Below are positions 9,447 through 18,363 of a stretch of DNA of 64,000 nt, piece by piece. The stretch is taken from NCBI GenBank assembly GCA_022448315.1, contig JAKVCA010000015.1:56837-120836 (forward strand). The letters are read 5' to 3'. The notes under the pieces are model-generated. The model was not told the origin of the DNA. It ran no database searches and saw only the letters and a list, made by a program, of their open reading frames with translations. Each line of letters begins with the position of its first letter. Position 1 is the first letter of the stretch. A program made the position numbers and the translations under genes. This stretch comes from Pirellulaceae bacterium. GTDB taxonomy: Bacteria; Planctomycetota; Planctomycetia; Pirellulales; Pirellulaceae.

Positions 9447-10406
9447 ATGGATCGACGTGAATTCGTTCAGGCAGGTGGAGTCGTTGCGGCATCCATGGTC
9501 GCGGTCGGCGCTGGAGTGCATGTCGCAGACGCGGAGACACTCGAGACTCAGCGAGTCAAAGAGGGCTTTATTGACGCCCATTCGCACATCTGGGGGCGAA
9601 ACATCGACGAGTTTCCCTTGGCGAAAGGTCAGACGCTGGCGGACTTGAACCCCGCGAGTTTCAATGACCAAGAGCTGCTGGAGGCCTGTCGACCCTGGGG
9701 CGTCGAGCGAGTCGTGCTGATTCAGCATCACATCTACCACGGTTTTGATAATCAATATTTGGTGGATGCGGCAAAGCGGCATCCCGACCGTTTTCGCGTG
9801 GTTGGGATGGTCAACGATCTCACACCTGAACCCGGCAAGCAAATGAAGGCCTTGCATCAAAATCGAGTGACGGGGCTCAGGATTACGCCGTGGATTCGTG
9901 GGGCTGATGTTTGGCTGACGGGACCGGGAATGGCGGAAATGTGGGCGACCGGTGCCGAGACGGGACAGGCTATGTGCTGTCTGATTGATCCCTCTGATCT
10001 CTCTGCGGTCTCCAGAATGTGCGTCCGTTTTCCCAAAACGCCGGTGGTGATCGACCACTTTGCTCGAATCGGGGTTGATGGTTTGATTCGTGATGAAGAT
10101 CTCGGTCAACTCTGCAAACTCGCCAAGCATCCGCAAGTGAAAGTGAAAATCTCAGCGTATTATGCGTTGGGCAAAAAAAAGCCTCCCCATGATGAACTGG
10201 TTCCCATGATCCGGAAGTTGCTGGATGCGTATGGCCCGGAACGTCTGATGTGGGCAAGTGACGCGCCGTATCAGATGACCGAAGGGAATTCATACCAAGC
10301 TTCGATCGAGTTGATTACGGAAAGACTCGAATTTTTGACCGATTCGGATCGGGACTGGCTCTTGCGAAAAACAGCCGCCTCAACCTATGATTTCGAACTC
10401 GCATAG
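9447..10406 (+). CDS. Tat-exported amidohydrolase (amidohydrolase-2 family)
   Basis: A 319-residue TIM-barrel metal-dependent hydrolase. MDRREFVQAG at the extreme N-terminus is a Tat motif, and GGGGAGG just before the ATG at 9447 fixes the start over an upstream TTG. Metal ligands H45 and H47 sit in FIDAHSHIWG. Later histidine VVIDHFARIG and aspartate MWASDAPYQ complete the usual site. Family members hydrolyse or decarboxylate small ring compounds and lactones. An MFS transporter gene follows 200 bases downstream, so uptake of a product is conceivable. The substrate is not identifiable. Confidence 0.88.
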   Translation: MDRREFVQAGGVVAASMVAVGAGVHVADAETLETQRVKEGFIDAHSHIWGRNIDEFPLAKGQTLADLNPASFNDQELLEACRPWGVERVVLIQHHIYHGFDNQYLVDAAKRHPDRFRVVGMVNDLTPEPGKQMKALHQNRVTGLRITPWIRGADVWLTGPGMAEMWATGAETGQAMCCLIDPSDLSAVSRMCVRFPKTPVVIDHFARIGVDGLIRDEDLGQLCKLAKHPQVKVKISAYYALGKKKPPHDELVPMIRKLLDAYGPERLMWASDAPYQMTEGNSYQASIELITERLEFLTDSDRDWLLRKTAASTYDFELA

Positions 10407-10606
10407 TCGAGTTCAGTCTACTGCGGGTCAGCATGTTTTGTGTTGTCGGGGAAATGGAAACCCGGTCGCTTAGTATAGATTGCGCGTCTTAAGGCGTCCC
10501 ACTTTGTCGCTTGAGTCACGAAGCGAAACTTTAGCTGCGCGTAAATTTTTCTGGCCGAGACACTTGTTGATCCCGTTTCCGCGTTTTGCAACTGGAGCCT
10601 TTATTG

Positions 10607-11869
10607 GTGACTTCGCCGTCCCAGCCCTCCATGCGTCACTCCGTCTTTTACGGATGGTGGATGATACCCGTTGCGGTCTTGGGATTCGTAAGTACTGTTC
10701 CAGGGCAATCGGTGGGTGTTGCCGCCTTCAATGAAGTATGGCGCGAGGATTTGTCTCTCAGTTCGAGTCAGTTGTCGGGACTCTATGCACTGGGGACGAT
10801 CTTCGCGGCAGTCCTGCTTCCATTGACTGGAATTTCCATGGATCGATGGGGCATCAGGCGCACGATGACTATCGTGGTCCTCGGGCTTGCCATTGCTTGC
10901 GGGTGGATGAGCCTGGTGCAGGAATCGTGGTCGTTGTTGATTGCTTTTTTTCTGCTCCGTTTTCTCGGCCAGGGCTCCCTGTCTCTTCTCTCCACGAACA
11001 CTCTCGCCATGTGGTTTCATGACAGATTGGGAACCGTGGCGGGGTTTTCGAATCTGCTGGTGACGCTCATCATGGGTTTGGCACCATTGCTTCTGGGTTG
11101 GGGGATCAGTCATATGGGCTGGCGATTCACCTACCAGTTGATGGGAGTTGCGATTTTGTGCGTCATGCTCCCTCCTTTGCTGACTTGGTTTCGAAATCGG
11201 CCGGAAGACGTCGGTCAGCGTCCTGACGGCAAGTCGGGTTCAGAACTGGAACGTGGCGGTGCGTCCGAAGCCGGACTGCAGGGTTTCAGTTGGAAAGAGG
11301 CGGTTCTCACTCGTTCCTATTGGATTCTGATTTTGATCAAGACGAGTTGGGCGTTGATTGGCACTGGATTGATTTTTAATGTTCAGCCACTTTACGTCGA
11401 AAAGGCACAGGGTTATTTGAGTCCTGAATTCGCAGTCACCTGTTTTTTCACAACGGTCGCAATCTCGCAACTAGTAGGTGGCCTTCTTGCTGACCGCCTC
11501 CCTTTGCATCATTTGATTTTTGCCGCAACCATGGGCATGTGCAGTAGCCTAATTTTATTGTGGCTGTTCGTCGGAGTTCCTTTTTTCCTCGCCTATGCCC
11601 TTTACGGCGCGGTCCAAGGAATCATTCAAGCGGTAAGCAGCACCATATGGGTCAGGTATTTTGGCCGAAAGAATATTGGCAAGATTAAAAGTGGCGCGAT
11701 GGTGGCGATGGTGGCGGGGAGCAGCATCGGGCCGCTGGTGATGAGCCTTGCCAAAGATCTTGGTTGGACATTCAGCCTGTCCGTGTTGGCGTTTTTGATA
11801 CTGGCTGTCATCAATGGTCTCGCTGCGACGGTGCTCCGACCGCCCGAGGCGAAGGTCACCTGTGACTAG
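10607..11869 (+). CDS. MFS transporter
   Basis: A major facilitator protein of 420 residues with about 12 hydrophobic spans, in two six-helix halves joined by a loop around residue 200 (RPEDVGQRPDGKSGSELERG). MDRWGIRRT fits the loop 2-3 signature. The GTG at 10607 is chosen because GGAG lies 9 bases before it; the first ATG (10631) and an upstream TTG (10586) lack such a site. It resembles the monocarboxylate/oxalate-formate branch in general layout, but the substrate is unknown. It may serve the exported amidohydrolase encoded just upstream. Confidence 0.85.
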   Translation: MTSPSQPSMRHSVFYGWWMIPVAVLGFVSTVPGQSVGVAAFNEVWREDLSLSSSQLSGLYALGTIFAAVLLPLTGISMDRWGIRRTMTIVVLGLAIACGWMSLVQESWSLLIAFFLLRFLGQGSLSLLSTNTLAMWFHDRLGTVAGFSNLLVTLIMGLAPLLLGWGISHMGWRFTYQLMGVAILCVMLPPLLTWFRNRPEDVGQRPDGKSGSELERGGASEAGLQGFSWKEAVLTRSYWILILIKTSWALIGTGLIFNVQPLYVEKAQGYLSPEFAVTCFFTTVAISQLVGGLLADRLPLHHLIFAATMGMCSSLILLWLFVGVPFFLAYALYGAVQGIIQAVSSTIWVRYFGRKNIGKIKSGAMVAMVAGSSIGPLVMSLAKDLGWTFSLSVLAFLILAVINGLAATVLRPPEAKVTCD

Positions 11870-11957
11870 GAGATCGGGGGCAGGGATCGTCCTTTTGTTG
11901 CTCGCTCGATCAATTTAACTTATCTCGCAACACTCCCTTCTGGTCCAGCATTCAGGT

Positions 11958-13184
11958 TCACTGTGAGGAGTAGAACGTCGCTTGGATGGGTTGTGAGTAA
12001 TTCACCCAGTGTGTCTTCGCTGTCTCCGGTTGCATTTTGCCATCACTCAACACGAGTCGGATCTGACCTTTCAAAGAGGATTCGGGAGTGATGGCGAAGT
12101 CTCCCAGGACCATGGGAGCGAAGCAAAAATAGGGCATCTTTGGGTGCAAGCGAACCGGTTGTGGGTGTCGGAAATTTGACGGGTGCCCCATGGCCAGGCA
12201 AGAGGCAAATGCTCCCTCGACGGGTCCTGTCATCAGGACCCAATTCGGCCGCGTGTGATTTCCGCTCAAGCGGCCGTCACGACCACTTGTTTGAAATTCG
12301 AAATCAGAATCTGCATTCCAATCGCGGTGCCCGCGAAAGGCGAAGCCACCATAATGATACTCGAGGATCTCGAGGGGATTGGCGGTGGCCGCTTGCTGCT
12401 CGCTCACGATGTCGACGAGATAGGTGTTGTCGCACCGATGGGCGCGGACGTGCCATTGTTCTCTGAGAATGGTTAATGGCGGGCTGCCGGGCAGGGTTTG
12501 TTGGTGCTCGAGCTCTACAGAGAATTCCGCAAAAACAGGCCCACTCCTTATCTGTTCAATTTTCAGGTGTTTGACGTCTCCCGTGTTGCGATGTTGATTC
12601 CAGAAATCAACCTTCTTGCCCAAGTATTTTGTATTGACCCAAGCGCGGAAAACTCCATGTTGATGGGCATGGTCAGGTGGAAAATCGTCAGTCACGACAC
12701 GCCCACCGGGTGTCACCAACGGATGAATGAATCCACTTCTTTGATAAAGGGAGGGAATGCCTTCGGGCGGTGTCAGGACTTTATGGTGATAGGTCAGGAT
12801 CGGATTGTCGCCTGACGCGATGACGAGTTTGCCCCCTCGATTCTGACAGGTCATTTTCTCGGGAGATGCTTTTGATTTTTCGATCACCTCGTAGTCGCGA
12901 AAGGCGTTTGCCGCCAAAGGTTTTTCGAGGCACCAAAACAGTCGCTTGGGGGACTTGCTTGAGAGTTGTGTTGGAACTGCCTTTCCATCTTCCCCCCTGA
13001 TCAACCCATAAAACTCGGCCGGCGATAAGGCTTCAGGAAGAATGCACTCGATCATTCCGGATTGTCGACCTTGAGGGCCTGCCTGAATGCGGATGCGGCC
13101 GAGAGAGTCTTGTGCGTTGCCCCATTCAACGCCGTGGGCCATGGACATGAAAAAGACCCATGCGAAACAGATCGACCGTAGCAT
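11958..13184 (-). CDS. Secreted DUF6807 (PmoA-like) protein
   Basis: A protein of about 408 residues with a Sec signal (MLRSICFAWVFFMSMAHG). The start at 13184 is preferred to 13199 because GAGGG lies 8 bases before it. The body matches DUF6807, annotated as PmoA-like in many planctomycete and Bacteroidetes genomes although no oxygenase activity is shown. Typical segments are SGFIHPLVTPGGRVVTDDFP followed by DHAHQHGVFRAWV, EYHYGGFAFRG and NWVLMTGP. The histidine-rich DHAHQHG could bind metal; that is inference. It is transcribed downstream of the tsaC-like gene, 84 bases away. Confidence 0.8.
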   Translation of the reverse strand: MLRSICFAWVFFMSMAHGVEWGNAQDSLGRIRIQAGPQGRQSGMIECILPEALSPAEFYGLIRGEDGKAVPTQLSSKSPKRLFWCLEKPLAANAFRDYEVIEKSKASPEKMTCQNRGGKLVIASGDNPILTYHHKVLTPPEGIPSLYQRSGFIHPLVTPGGRVVTDDFPPDHAHQHGVFRAWVNTKYLGKKVDFWNQHRNTGDVKHLKIEQIRSGPVFAEFSVELEHQQTLPGSPPLTILREQWHVRAHRCDNTYLVDIVSEQQAATANPLEILEYHYGGFAFRGHRDWNADSDFEFQTSGRDGRLSGNHTRPNWVLMTGPVEGAFASCLAMGHPSNFRHPQPVRLHPKMPYFCFAPMVLGDFAITPESSLKGQIRLVLSDGKMQPETAKTHWVNYSQPIQATFYSSQ

Positions 13185-13268
13185 TTGGGAAGCCCTCATC
13201 CGCCAAGAGTGATCCGGTCGATCACTCGGGTTAAAGCCGTTTCAATCGTTTGGGAAAATCCCGATTTG

Positions 13269-14273
13269 CTAAACATCGCGTCGTGCGGACGCTCGTCGAA
13301 TGCGATCCATGATGGCGCGTCCCATGCCCTCTTCCTCACAAGTGTCAATGACGATCAGGTCGAGATCAAGCTGGTCAAGCTCTCGCAGAGTCGCGAAAAG
13401 TCTCCGGGCGATTTCTTTGAGGTCGCCATGGTTGCTGAGGATGCGGACGATGCTGGCCTCTGGACCTTCCGCCGACGTGTCGACGTGGAAACGAATCCAA
13501 CCTGCCCGTTCATCAGCCACCGGAATCCAGTCCGATTTGAGTCTGACCGGTGTGCGGGGTGAATAGTGAACCTTCATCTGCCCCGGTGCGCGATGTCCGG
13601 AGGGCGCGGTTTCGACCTCCTTGTCCGTCCCGCGAGTCAATACATCAACTGATAGATGGAGAGCTTTGGCAAGCGACTCTGCAGTGACTCCTCCGTGACG
13701 CAAGATTCTCGGAGGCGATTCGGTCAAGTCGAGAATGGTCGATTCCAGACCCAACTCGCTGGGGCCTCCGTCCAGGATGACGGCCACCTGCTCGCCCAAT
13801 TCGTCATCAACGTGCTGCGCGGTGGTCGGACTGACGGCCGTGGAGCGATTCGCACTGGGAGCGGCAACAGGGAAGTTGCAAGACTTCAGTAGTTTTCTGG
13901 CAACCGGGTGGCGTGGGACTCGGACGGCGACCGTTTCTCGTCCAGCCGTGACCAGTGAAGAGATTCGTTGAGACTTGGGCAAAATCAAAGTCAGTGGTCC
14001 CGGCCAGAATGCATCAAGCTGCTTCATGGCTTGATCGATTTCCGTTGCCAAGGGAACCTCGGCACATTGGTCCAGGAAGGTCCAATCATAAATATGGACG
14101 ATCAGTGGGTTGGTCGCGGGGCGTCCCTTGGCCTCAAAAATTTTTGAGACTGCCGTTTCATCCCAGGCATTCGCGGCTAAGCCGTAAACGGTCTCCGTAG
14201 GCATGGCGACCAGGTTGCCTGCGCGTAACTCGGCGGACGCTGCTTCAATTTGTCGGTCGGACGGATCGATCAT
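13269..14273 (-). CDS. tsaC: Threonylcarbamoyl-AMP synthase, Sua5 type
   Basis: A 334-residue cytoplasmic enzyme that makes threonylcarbamoyl-AMP from threonine, bicarbonate and ATP for the t6A modification of ANN-decoding tRNAs. The YrdC domain (about residues 1-200) shows PTETVYGLAANA, KGRPATNPLIVHIYD, VAVRVPRHP and APSANRS. The Sua5-type linker HRAPGQMKVHYSPRTP near residue 230 leads to the C-terminal Sua5 domain, so this is the long form rather than the short TsaC. The ATG at 14273 has no strong ribosome site. A 418-base gap separates it from deoC on the other strand. Confidence 0.93.
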   Translation of the reverse strand: MIDPSDRQIEAASAELRAGNLVAMPTETVYGLAANAWDETAVSKIFEAKGRPATNPLIVHIYDWTFLDQCAEVPLATEIDQAMKQLDAFWPGPLTLILPKSQRISSLVTAGRETVAVRVPRHPVARKLLKSCNFPVAAPSANRSTAVSPTTAQHVDDELGEQVAVILDGGPSELGLESTILDLTESPPRILRHGGVTAESLAKALHLSVDVLTRGTDKEVETAPSGHRAPGQMKVHYSPRTPVRLKSDWIPVADERAGWIRFHVDTSAEGPEASIVRILSNHGDLKEIARRLFATLRELDQLDLDLIVIDTCEEEGMGRAIMDRIRRASARRDV

Positions 14274-14593
14274 CTTTAAAAGTCGAACAGGACTCCGTGA
14301 AGGCGGAAATCAACCCACGATGTGCAGCGGGTGATCGTAGCACAGTTCCTGAAGATTGGCACTGGCGACCGGGAGTGGTTGTCCAAGACTGGCGACCGTT
14401 GTGGTTTTCCGAACGGTCGCCTCGCCGCAATTTCCATGATCGTAGGCGGTCTCACACCAAAAGTGAAATTGGGTCGCTCGGCTTCGCGGTTCTGGAATTC
14501 GGACAAAGTCGTGGATTTCGTTGCGATCCAAACCTGATAGCAAACGCTCCTCTCAACTGTTAGGTTGGCCCAGTGGGGGAGCGTCCTCGCCTC
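14274..14593. other. Intergenic stretch without visible gene
   Basis: This 320-base stretch lies between the divergent tsaC and deoC transcripts. Overlapping short frames on both strands lack consistent codon use or recognisable motifs. It presumably carries the two promoters; I could not single out a convincing -35/-10 pair. Confidence 0.5.
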
Positions 14594-14635
14594 TTGATGG
14601 GGGGAGCCTCATCAATCCTTGTTTTCCGACAAGGA
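14594..14635 (+). promoter_or_regulatory. Two hairpins in the deoC leader, second one covering a Shine-Dalgarno
   Basis: First hairpin: TTGATGGGG (14594-14602), loop GGAG, CCTCATCAA (14607-14615), nine pairs with one G-U. Second hairpin: TCCTTG (14616-14621), an 8-base loop, CAAGGA (14630-14635), six perfect pairs. The right arm of the second contains the start of AAGGAGGG (14631-14638), the ribosome site of the small frame at 14648. Folding would hide that site. The arrangement suggests RNA-level control, but no known riboswitch class is recognised. Confidence 0.5.
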
Positions 14636-14647
14636 GGGTCCATTACG

Positions 14648-14725
14648 ATGCCTGAAAATGCCGAGCACTCTGAGTTCTGGAGCGTCACCACATGGATTAC
14701 CAGTACGATGACATTGCCAAGATGA
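14648..14725 (+). CDS. 25-codon upstream reading frame overlapping deoC
   Basis: ATG at 14648 stands 9 bases after AAGGAGGG, a near-ideal ribosome site. The frame encodes 25 residues (starts MPENAEHSEFW, ends MTLPR) and stops at 14723-14725, so it overlaps the deoC start at 14692 in another frame. It could be a leader peptide that tunes deoC translation, since ribosomes on it would run through the deoC start site. The peptide itself has no recognisable features apart from two tryptophans. It is supported by signal placement only. Confidence 0.4.
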   Translation: MPENAEHSEFWSVTTWITSTMTLPR

Positions 14726-15417
14726 TTGATCACGCCCTGTTGGTACCCTCACTGACCGATCGCGAGCTCGAAGAAGGATGTCAATTGGCGCTTGAGTTTG
14801 ATGTCGCCAGCGTCTGCATCATGCCTTACTACACGGCCCGTTGTGCGGAAATCCTGAAGGGTAGCACCGTGTTGCCCAGCACCACCATCGGTTTTCCTCA
14901 CGGGGGGCATTCGGCGCCGACCAAACTCATGGAGGCAAAACGTGCCATTGAGGATGGCTGCCAAGAGCTGGATATGGTCGTCAACATCTCGCAAGTTCGA
15001 AGTGGTCGTTGGAGCGAAGTCGAGCAGGAGATCGGCAGCGTGGTGGAGGCCGCTCACTCAGCAGATCGCAAGGTCAAAGTGATCTTTGAAAACTGTTACC
15101 TAACGGATGAAGAAAAAATTCGCCTCTGTCAGATCTGTGGTGAAGTCAATGCCGATTGGGTGAAGACATCCACCGGGTTTGGCAGCGGGGGTGCAACTTT
15201 CGAGGATCTACGCCTCATGAGACACCATACGCCGCAGCACGTGCAGGTGAAGGCTGCAGGTGGAATTCGTGATATGGACGCTCTTCTAGAGGCACGAGCG
15301 ATCGGTGTGACCCGAATCGGATCGAGTCGGACGTCCGAAATTCTGAACGACTGTCGGCAGCGATTGGGGCTGGAACTCCTCGGAGACCCAGCCACCGACA
15401 CGGCCTCCGGTTATTGA
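14692..15417 (+). CDS. deoC: Deoxyribose-phosphate aldolase
   Basis: A 241-residue class I aldolase that cleaves 2-deoxyribose-5-phosphate into acetaldehyde and glyceraldehyde-3-phosphate in deoxynucleoside catabolism. Catalytic residues are in place: D94 in ELDMVVNIS, the Schiff-base lysine K158 in WVKTSTGFGSGG, and K187 in VKAAGGIR. Length fits the family. Its own ribosome site GGAG lies 9 bases before the ATG, but a stronger site upstream serves the overlapping small frame at 14648, so translation may be regulated. The next gene starts 61 bases downstream on the same strand. Family assignment is firm. Confidence 0.93.
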   Translation: MDYQYDDIAKMIDHALLVPSLTDRELEEGCQLALEFDVASVCIMPYYTARCAEILKGSTVLPSTTIGFPHGGHSAPTKLMEAKRAIEDGCQELDMVVNISQVRSGRWSEVEQEIGSVVEAAHSADRKVKVIFENCYLTDEEKIRLCQICGEVNADWVKTSTGFGSGGATFEDLRLMRHHTPQHVQVKAAGGIRDMDALLEARAIGVTRIGSSRTSEILNDCRQRLGLELLGDPATDTASGY

Positions 15418-15478
15418 GTTTGGAAAATCGTGAGCCCCGGGAGGCGCAAGTGCCCAGATTGGGGAGAAAGGCCATCCT

Positions 15479-16522
15479 TTGAATGCGTCAGACGAACGGC
15501 GAAAATTTCTTAAGGCTGCAGCAATGACGTCACTGGGAATCGGAGCCGCCAGCCAAGCAGGTGCAGTCGACTCGCCCTCACTTTCGAAGTTCTCCGAGGA
15601 ATCGCTTCAACAAAAACTCCTTCGGTGTCTCGGCGGCGAGTGGCCGGATCCATGCGAGCTTCGGCCTCGATCCGTTAAGTCCGAGCAGGCGGATGGTTAT
15701 CGATTGGAGTGGGTCGAATACGAAGTGGAAACCGATGACCCTGTTCCCGCCATTGTTCTCGTACCGGATGGGGTGTCCGCCCAGAATCCTGCTCCAGCGA
15801 TTGCGCTCTGGCACCAACACAATGGCCAATGGCATTTGGGGAAATCTGAACCTGCCGGACTGGCAGGTGATCCGATGCATCACACGGGAGTCGCTTTGGC
15901 CAAGCTGGGTTACGTCGTTCTGTGCCCGGATGCCCTCGGCTTTGAAGCTCGGCAGGATCCCGAAAAAAAATTAACGGGTGGCGCTTTTGAACGTTACGAG
16001 TTCCTGCGTTATCTGGTTTCGGGAAAGAATATGGCGTGGAAGAATATCCTCGACTGCCGGCGAGCGATTGATTATCTCGTTTCCCGCCCTGAAGTCCGAG
16101 CGGAAAAGATTGGATGTTACGGTCACTCGATGGGCTCCACTCACACTTGGCTGGTTGGACCGTGGGAGCCTCGACTCAAATGTCTGGTGGGCAATTGCTG
16201 TCTTCCCACTTATGCCGGCATTCATCGAACCAAACTGTTGCATTGCTTTCCGAATTTCATTCCGGGGTTTCTTCAGTATGGCGACACGCCGGATATCGTG
16301 GGTTTGATCGCACCTCGGGCGCTCCATTTGAACTTTGGTGAAATGGATCGAGGCTCGCCGATTGAAGAGGTTCGGGAGGGGATCAAAACCATTGCCGCGG
16401 CTTATCGGCAGGCGGGAGCCGAGGATCGTTTCAGTCATTACATCGAATCTGGAAGTAGCCACGTGCTTTCTGAAGAGATGTGGCGGAGAACACGTGAGTG
16501 TTTCAAACGCCATCTTCAATAG
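15479..16522 (+). CDS. Tat-exported alpha/beta hydrolase
   Basis: A 347-residue serine hydrolase of the acetyl-xylan-esterase/dienelactone-hydrolase type. A TTG start at 15479 is favoured: GGAGAAAGG lies shortly before it, and only this start includes ERRKFLKAA, a Tat motif; the first ATG is at codon 16, beyond the arginines. The nucleophile elbow GHSMGS places the serine at residue 217. Acid and histidine are probably in LNFGEMDRG and GSSHVLSEE near the C-terminus. Likely role: extracytoplasmic ester hydrolysis, perhaps on acylated polysaccharide; substrate unknown. It converges with the next gene, leaving 24 bases between stops. Confidence 0.85.
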   Translation: MNASDERRKFLKAAAMTSLGIGAASQAGAVDSPSLSKFSEESLQQKLLRCLGGEWPDPCELRPRSVKSEQADGYRLEWVEYEVETDDPVPAIVLVPDGVSAQNPAPAIALWHQHNGQWHLGKSEPAGLAGDPMHHTGVALAKLGYVVLCPDALGFEARQDPEKKLTGGAFERYEFLRYLVSGKNMAWKNILDCRRAIDYLVSRPEVRAEKIGCYGHSMGSTHTWLVGPWEPRLKCLVGNCCLPTYAGIHRTKLLHCFPNFIPGFLQYGDTPDIVGLIAPRALHLNFGEMDRGSPIEEVREGIKTIAAAYRQAGAEDRFSHYIESGSSHVLSEEMWRRTRECFKRHLQ

Positions 16523-16546
16523 CCAGGACAACTTACGGGGTTGGCC

Positions 16547-18277
16547 TTACAGGGATTCTTGCCTCTCGTCCAAATCAAGCAGCCGTTGCAATCCTGCCCG
16601 GACGGCCTGTCTTGTTGGTCCGGGCCGCAACGCCCAGTCATCGTCATGATTGATGTAGCCGGTTTCCATAAAGTGGAACGTGCCGTTTGGCTCGTTTGCC
16701 AAGAAGTTCATGGTTCCAGCCAACTGTCCTTTCTTTCCATTTCTGGATTCACTCAAGATCCACTGCGGTCGGCTTCCGAGTCGTTTCAATCTTTGCCGGG
16801 CGGCTTCGGTCGTGCTTGAGGGCATGGGCCATTTTCGCACGCCATCGTAATGGCTGAAACAGACAAATCCTTTCCAGAGTTTCGCCATTTCTTCGTTGTA
16901 AAGTCCCAGGTGATTGCAGGCGATCGCACCCCGAGAAAAGCCGATTAAAACCAATCGGTCCGGATCGCCATTGAATCTTTCACAGACGTCACGGATTGCT
17001 TTTTGGGCATACTTCAACGTCGCATCCGGTGTGTACTTGGGCGGCGTTCCCCACCACTGAGAAACATTTCGAGTGCCCTCGTCATTGAGGTACGGAAGAC
17101 AAATCCAGATGTAGCCGTCATTCCCTCCAAGTCCGAATCCGAGCACTCCGTCTTCAACACGTCCTGAATTTCGATCACCCAGTGGGCTTTGGTACGGGCC
17201 GTTACCTCCCCACTCAACAAGCACGGGAAACTTCATTGATTTGTTCCAATTGGTAGGAAGGTAGATTGAATGGTAGGTTTCAGGTGACGCGTCGGCCAGA
17301 GACGTGATCACGCGTTTACCGGGGCGAGCAGGCCCAACGCTGATGGCAGGTGGATCACAGTCCGGCGAGCTATGCGAAAGTCGTTGGGGAATCAGGGGAG
17401 ACGTTCCCGTGGGTACCAATCGGATTTGACGGATGTCCATGACCGCTTTTTTAGCCAGTTCCTTGCAGGAGACCTTGAGCGAGATCTCTTTTCCAGTCGG
17501 TAATTCGACCCGGCCTACATGTTTCCAACGAAAGTTCTGAAAGTGGCCCGTCTCAATAACGCGATGCTTGAGCCGCTTCGAACCAAAATCCAATTCAATA
17601 AGGCTTCCTCCCTGTCCCGATCCACATCCCTGTAAAATGTGCACTTCCCATTGCCGATGTCCGGTCGTCTTGAATTGCCACGTCACATAATCCTCGGGGT
17701 GAATCCAGTAGCCGACCGTGTTCTTATGCAGTAAGGGCTCGAATTGGAGTTTCTCACCGAAGACCCTTCCGTGACGTGCCGGAAGGACAAGGGTGCCATC
17801 CGGGTCTGCGGTACATGTCTGGCCGTTCGGCGCGTAAACGGCGGGGCTCGTGAGTTGGAGAATCACGGTCGCGGGGAACGCCATTGTGTCAGGCAAAGCA
17901 ATTCGCCACTCCGAAGGCGTTTGTGAGAAAGGGAGTTCTTGCGTCGGGTCTGGCAGTCGGGGTGCGAGGTACTCGCTGCCTGAGACGAGGGGTAGGGTCT
18001 CGCGATTCTCGGCATCCTGATTCCCAGTATCCTGATTCCCAGCGTCCTGCTTTGTCTTCAAGTAGGCTCGGCAGACATTGTTGTTGAGTCGAGGCAGACG
18101 AATTTCAGCTTCGAAAACTGGCTTTTCAAGACGAAAGTGAAGCTCGTTTTCTATCCTTTGAACACTCGCGTTTGCAGAATTGGGGATGGTTGCCAGCGAG
18201 CCAGCTTCTTGGGCAGAGACTGTCGGCAGAATCATGGCGACGAGAATGTACCCAACTACAGATGGGTCGCAATTCAT
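16547..18277 (-). CDS. Secreted sugar-binding/hydrolase fusion protein
   Basis: A 576-residue secreted protein with a Sec signal (start MNCDPSVVGYILVAMILP). The middle part, about residues 195-290 (YVTWQFKTTGHRQWEVHIL followed by GCGSGQGGS), resembles the C-terminal carbohydrate-binding sandwich seen on fucosidases and sulfatases. The C-terminal part is an alpha/beta hydrolase of the depolymerase-esterase kind, with LIGFSRGA placing the nucleophile at S448. A 15-base tandem repeat (18014-18043) encodes AGNQD-TGNQD near residue 82, in a linker. AAGG precedes the ATG. It is a single gene. Polymer-ester cleavage is plausible, not proven. Confidence 0.75.
   Translation of the reverse strand: MNCDPSVVGYILVAMILPTVSAQEAGSLATIPNSANASVQRIENELHFRLEKPVFEAEIRLPRLNNNVCRAYLKTKQDAGNQDTGNQDAENRETLPLVSGSEYLAPRLPDPTQELPFSQTPSEWRIALPDTMAFPATVILQLTSPAVYAPNGQTCTADPDGTLVLPARHGRVFGEKLQFEPLLHKNTVGYWIHPEDYVTWQFKTTGHRQWEVHILQGCGSGQGGSLIELDFGSKRLKHRVIETGHFQNFRWKHVGRVELPTGKEISLKVSCKELAKKAVMDIRQIRLVPTGTSPLIPQRLSHSSPDCDPPAISVGPARPGKRVITSLADASPETYHSIYLPTNWNKSMKFPVLVEWGGNGPYQSPLGDRNSGRVEDGVLGFGLGGNDGYIWICLPYLNDEGTRNVSQWWGTPPKYTPDATLKYAQKAIRDVCERFNGDPDRLVLIGFSRGAIACNHLGLYNEEMAKLWKGFVCFSHYDGVRKWPMPSSTTEAARQRLKRLGSRPQWILSESRNGKKGQLAGTMNFLANEPNGTFHFMETGYINHDDDWALRPGPTRQAVRAGLQRLLDLDERQESL
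18014..18043. repeat. 15-base in-frame tandem repeat
   Basis: Two adjacent near-identical 15-base units (ATCCTGATTCCCAGT and ATCCTGATTCCCAGC) with a partial third copy. In the minus-strand gene they encode repeated x-G-N-Q-D pentapeptides in a linker. A slippage-prone but frame-preserving repeat. Confidence 0.7.
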
Positions 18278-18363
18278 CAGAGAGACCTTCTAAATGGACA
18301 GAAGTAAGTGAGGGTTCACTGACGATACTCGATCGCACCGCGATTCACCGTGGATCGAGGATG

